Positions 22,784 through 23,954 of a stretch of DNA of 23,954 nucleotides are shown here, piece after piece. Both the position numbers and the translations under genes were made by a program. The stretch's first letter is position 1. Each line of letters starts with the position of its first letter. The DNA is taken from contig DASYQV010000367.1 in NCBI GenBank assembly GCA_036005125.1, positions 1 to 23,954 of the forward strand, given 5' to 3'. The notes under the pieces are model-generated. The model ran no database searches, had not been told where the DNA came from, and worked only from the letters and a program-made list of their open reading frames with translations. This DNA comes from DASYQV01 sp036005125 (GTDB lineage: Bacteria > Acidobacteriota > Vicinamibacteria > Vicinamibacterales > UBA2999).

Positions 22784-23617
22784 TTACTGTCTTTGCCGCT
22801 GCAGCAGCTCGATCTGCACGCCGTTCGGATCCTCGGCAAACGCCACCCCGGTATCGAGCCCTTCGACTTTGGTGGTCCGGGGCTCGCGCGTGAGCTTTGC
22901 GCCCTTGCCCTTGATCCCTGCGGCCGTCTGGTTGATGTCCTCGACAAGGAACGCGAGGTTGTAGATGACGCGGTCGGCGGTCGGCTCGAGCTTGTCGGCC
23001 TTCGCCGCCAGCAGCCAGACGTCGCCGCCGCTCCTCGTGGTCTTGTCCAGTCCAAGCACGTTCTCCGGGATCGTCCGGTAACGCAAGCCATCGATGCGTC
23101 CCTTCAGCTTCCCGCGTGCGCCGCCAAAGACGTCCTCATACCACTTCAACGTCGCCTCCGGATCCGGCACACGCAAATGCACGTGATGGAAGCCGAGCAG
23201 CTCGTGATCCTCGACGACCTCGATTTTGATCCGGAACGGGTCCTCGATGAATCCCAGCTTGAAGAGCCCGGGACGGTCGGCAACCGGAGTGAGCACTTTG
23301 GCGCCTGCAGCGGTGAGCTCGCTCATTTTGGCGTCGAGATTCCGGAACGACAGGCCGAAGTGGTCGATGACCGTGCTCGGACCCGGGTTGTCGCCCTTCG
23401 AAAAGATGATGAGGGTCCGACCGAATGACACCCGGTGCGGACTCTGCGTGGGCGTCGCACCCAGATACTTGACGTACCACTCGCCGGCCTTCGCCGGGTC
23501 CGGGACCCGGATGTGCAGGTCATCGAACGCAATGGTCCTGACGGCGGGATCGGCGGCCGAAGCCGCGAGCGCTCCGACGAGAACGAAAGAGACAGCGAGC
23601 AACGGCCTGAACGTCAT
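22784..23617 (-). CDS. Exported two-domain VOC protein (paralogue-like)
   Basis: This 277-aa protein has a signal peptide (MTFRPLLAVSFVLVGALAAS) and two VOC domains. Domain 1 (about residues 29-136) contains FDDLHIRVPD (His35), DHFGLSF (His86) and IKIEVVE (Glu133). Domain 2 (about 142-273) has FHHVHLRVPD (His145, His147) and ends FAEDPNGVQIELL (Glu270). In domain 2 the usual His of the H(I/L)xF motif is replaced by Asn220 (IYNLAFLVED), so that site may be weakened or inactive. The substrate is unknown. AGGAGG before the ATG at 23617 is ideal. It converges on the epoxide hydrolase across the heptanucleotide repeat and is divergent from the DUF1328 gene. Confidence 0.86.
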   Translation of the reverse strand: MTFRPLLAVSFVLVGALAASAADPAVRTIAFDDLHIRVPDPAKAGEWYVKYLGATPTQSPHRVSFGRTLIIFSKGDNPGPSTVIDHFGLSFRNLDAKMSELTAAGAKVLTPVADRPGLFKLGFIEDPFRIKIEVVEDHELLGFHHVHLRVPDPEATLKWYEDVFGGARGKLKGRIDGLRYRTIPENVLGLDKTTRSGGDVWLLAAKADKLEPTADRVIYNLAFLVEDINQTAAGIKGKGAKLTREPRTTKVEGLDTGVAFAEDPNGVQIELLQRQRQ

Positions 23618-23770
23618 CGTTCCTCCTCGTGAAGAAAAGCACCAGATAATATCAGCATCGCGCTCAGCCCGACTATATCAGCCAGCCGTCGAGGTGGAGC
23701 CGCGGCGCACGCGGCCATTATCGTCCCGCGCCGGGCACGGCTCGTGCTTTGACTCTGCCTGGAGGGACCG

Positions 23771-23938
23771 ATGCTGTACTACGCGCTGATATTTCTGGTC
23801 GTGGGGCTGATTGCGGGAGCCTTGGGGGTTTCAGGCGTCGCGGCAGTTGCCTCGCAGATTGCGTGGGTGTTGTTCGTGATCGCCCTCGTGCTCTTCATTA
23901 TCCACGTCGTGTCGGGACGCTCGCGCACGATCGTGTGA
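23771..23938 (+). CDS. DUF1328 small membrane protein (YtjA-like)
   Basis: This 55-aa protein (MLYYALIFLVVGLIAGALGV ... VASQIAWVLFVIALVLFII) has two membrane-spanning segments and matches the DUF1328 family represented by YtjA. These peptides sit in the inner membrane; their role is unknown though stress association is reported for some. It is too short for most gene callers but has a convincing GGAGGG ribosome-binding site 4-5 nt before the ATG. It is divergent from the exported VOC gene (154 bp) and is followed immediately by the start of a REP-like element. Confidence 0.9.
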   Translation: MLYYALIFLVVGLIAGALGVSGVAAVASQIAWVLFVIALVLFIIHVVSGRSRTIV

Positions 23939-23954
23939 CGTAGGCCGGGTCTTT
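23939..23954. repeat. Partial second copy of REP-like element (cut by window edge)
   Basis: CGTAGGCCGGGTCTTT matches 6257-6272 (CGTAGGCCGCATCTTT) at 14 of 16 positions and starts 1 bp after the DUF1328 stop codon. The rest lies outside the window, so the predicted right half cannot be checked. Confidence 0.5.

Overview
The window is a GC-rich chromosomal segment that looks like free-living soil or environmental bacterium DNA. Most genes encode exported proteins: NHL and TolB-like beta-propellers, FG-GAP, VOC, cupin, ABM and MBL-fold proteins, each behind a signal peptide. Genes are in short mixed-strand units with palindromic elements between them. This style fits Acidobacteriota, perhaps class Vicinamibacteria. 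That placement is inferred from gene content; there is no rRNA, tRNA or core marker in the window to confirm it.

Layout. (1) 102-1495: an IS4-family (DUF4372-type) insertion sequence with an intact transposase and long imperfect terminal inverted repeats. It ends only 36 bp before the next gene. (2) 1532-3573: an exported NHL beta-propeller convergent with an APH-type phosphotransferase. (3) 3641-6240: an exported TolB-like propeller divergent from an exported tandem ABM-domain protein. (4) 6257-7209: a REP-like palindromic element, a broken cupin tail and an intact exported cupin. (5) 7302-9796: a second exported NHL propeller convergent with an MFS transporter. (6) 9857-10121: two copies of a roughly 107-bp palindromic repeat, then a conserved 61-aa basic protein. 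(7) 10378-12961: two divergent exported proteins of unknown function, one with an HExxxH motif. (8) 13180-16152: a probable operon of exported cupin, exported lactonase-like MBL hydrolase and APC permease, followed by an exported FG-GAP protein to 17396. (9) 17523-19476: an exported two-domain VOC protein divergent from a zinc-independent MDR oxidoreductase. (10) 19634-22678: an orphan soluble PAS-GAF histidine kinase and an epoxide-hydrolase-like enzyme. (11) 22681-23954: a heptanucleotide inverted repeat, a second exported two-domain VOC protein, a DUF1328 membrane peptide, and the start of another REP-like element cut by the window edge.

How the genes work together. The clearest functional unit is cupin-MBL-permease, which could hydrolyse an extracytoplasmic ester or lactone and import a product; its substrate is unknown. 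Several genes (MFS, second NHL, TolB-like, histidine kinase) have a -10-like hexamer 6-8 nt before the likely start codon and no Shine-Dalgarno sequence, which suggests leaderless mRNAs. Others have good Shine-Dalgarno sites. I found no CRISPR array, tRNA, rRNA, phage module or recognisable defence system. The most novel-looking material is the repeat families, the unusual IS left end, the decaying cupin and the unassigned exported proteins.
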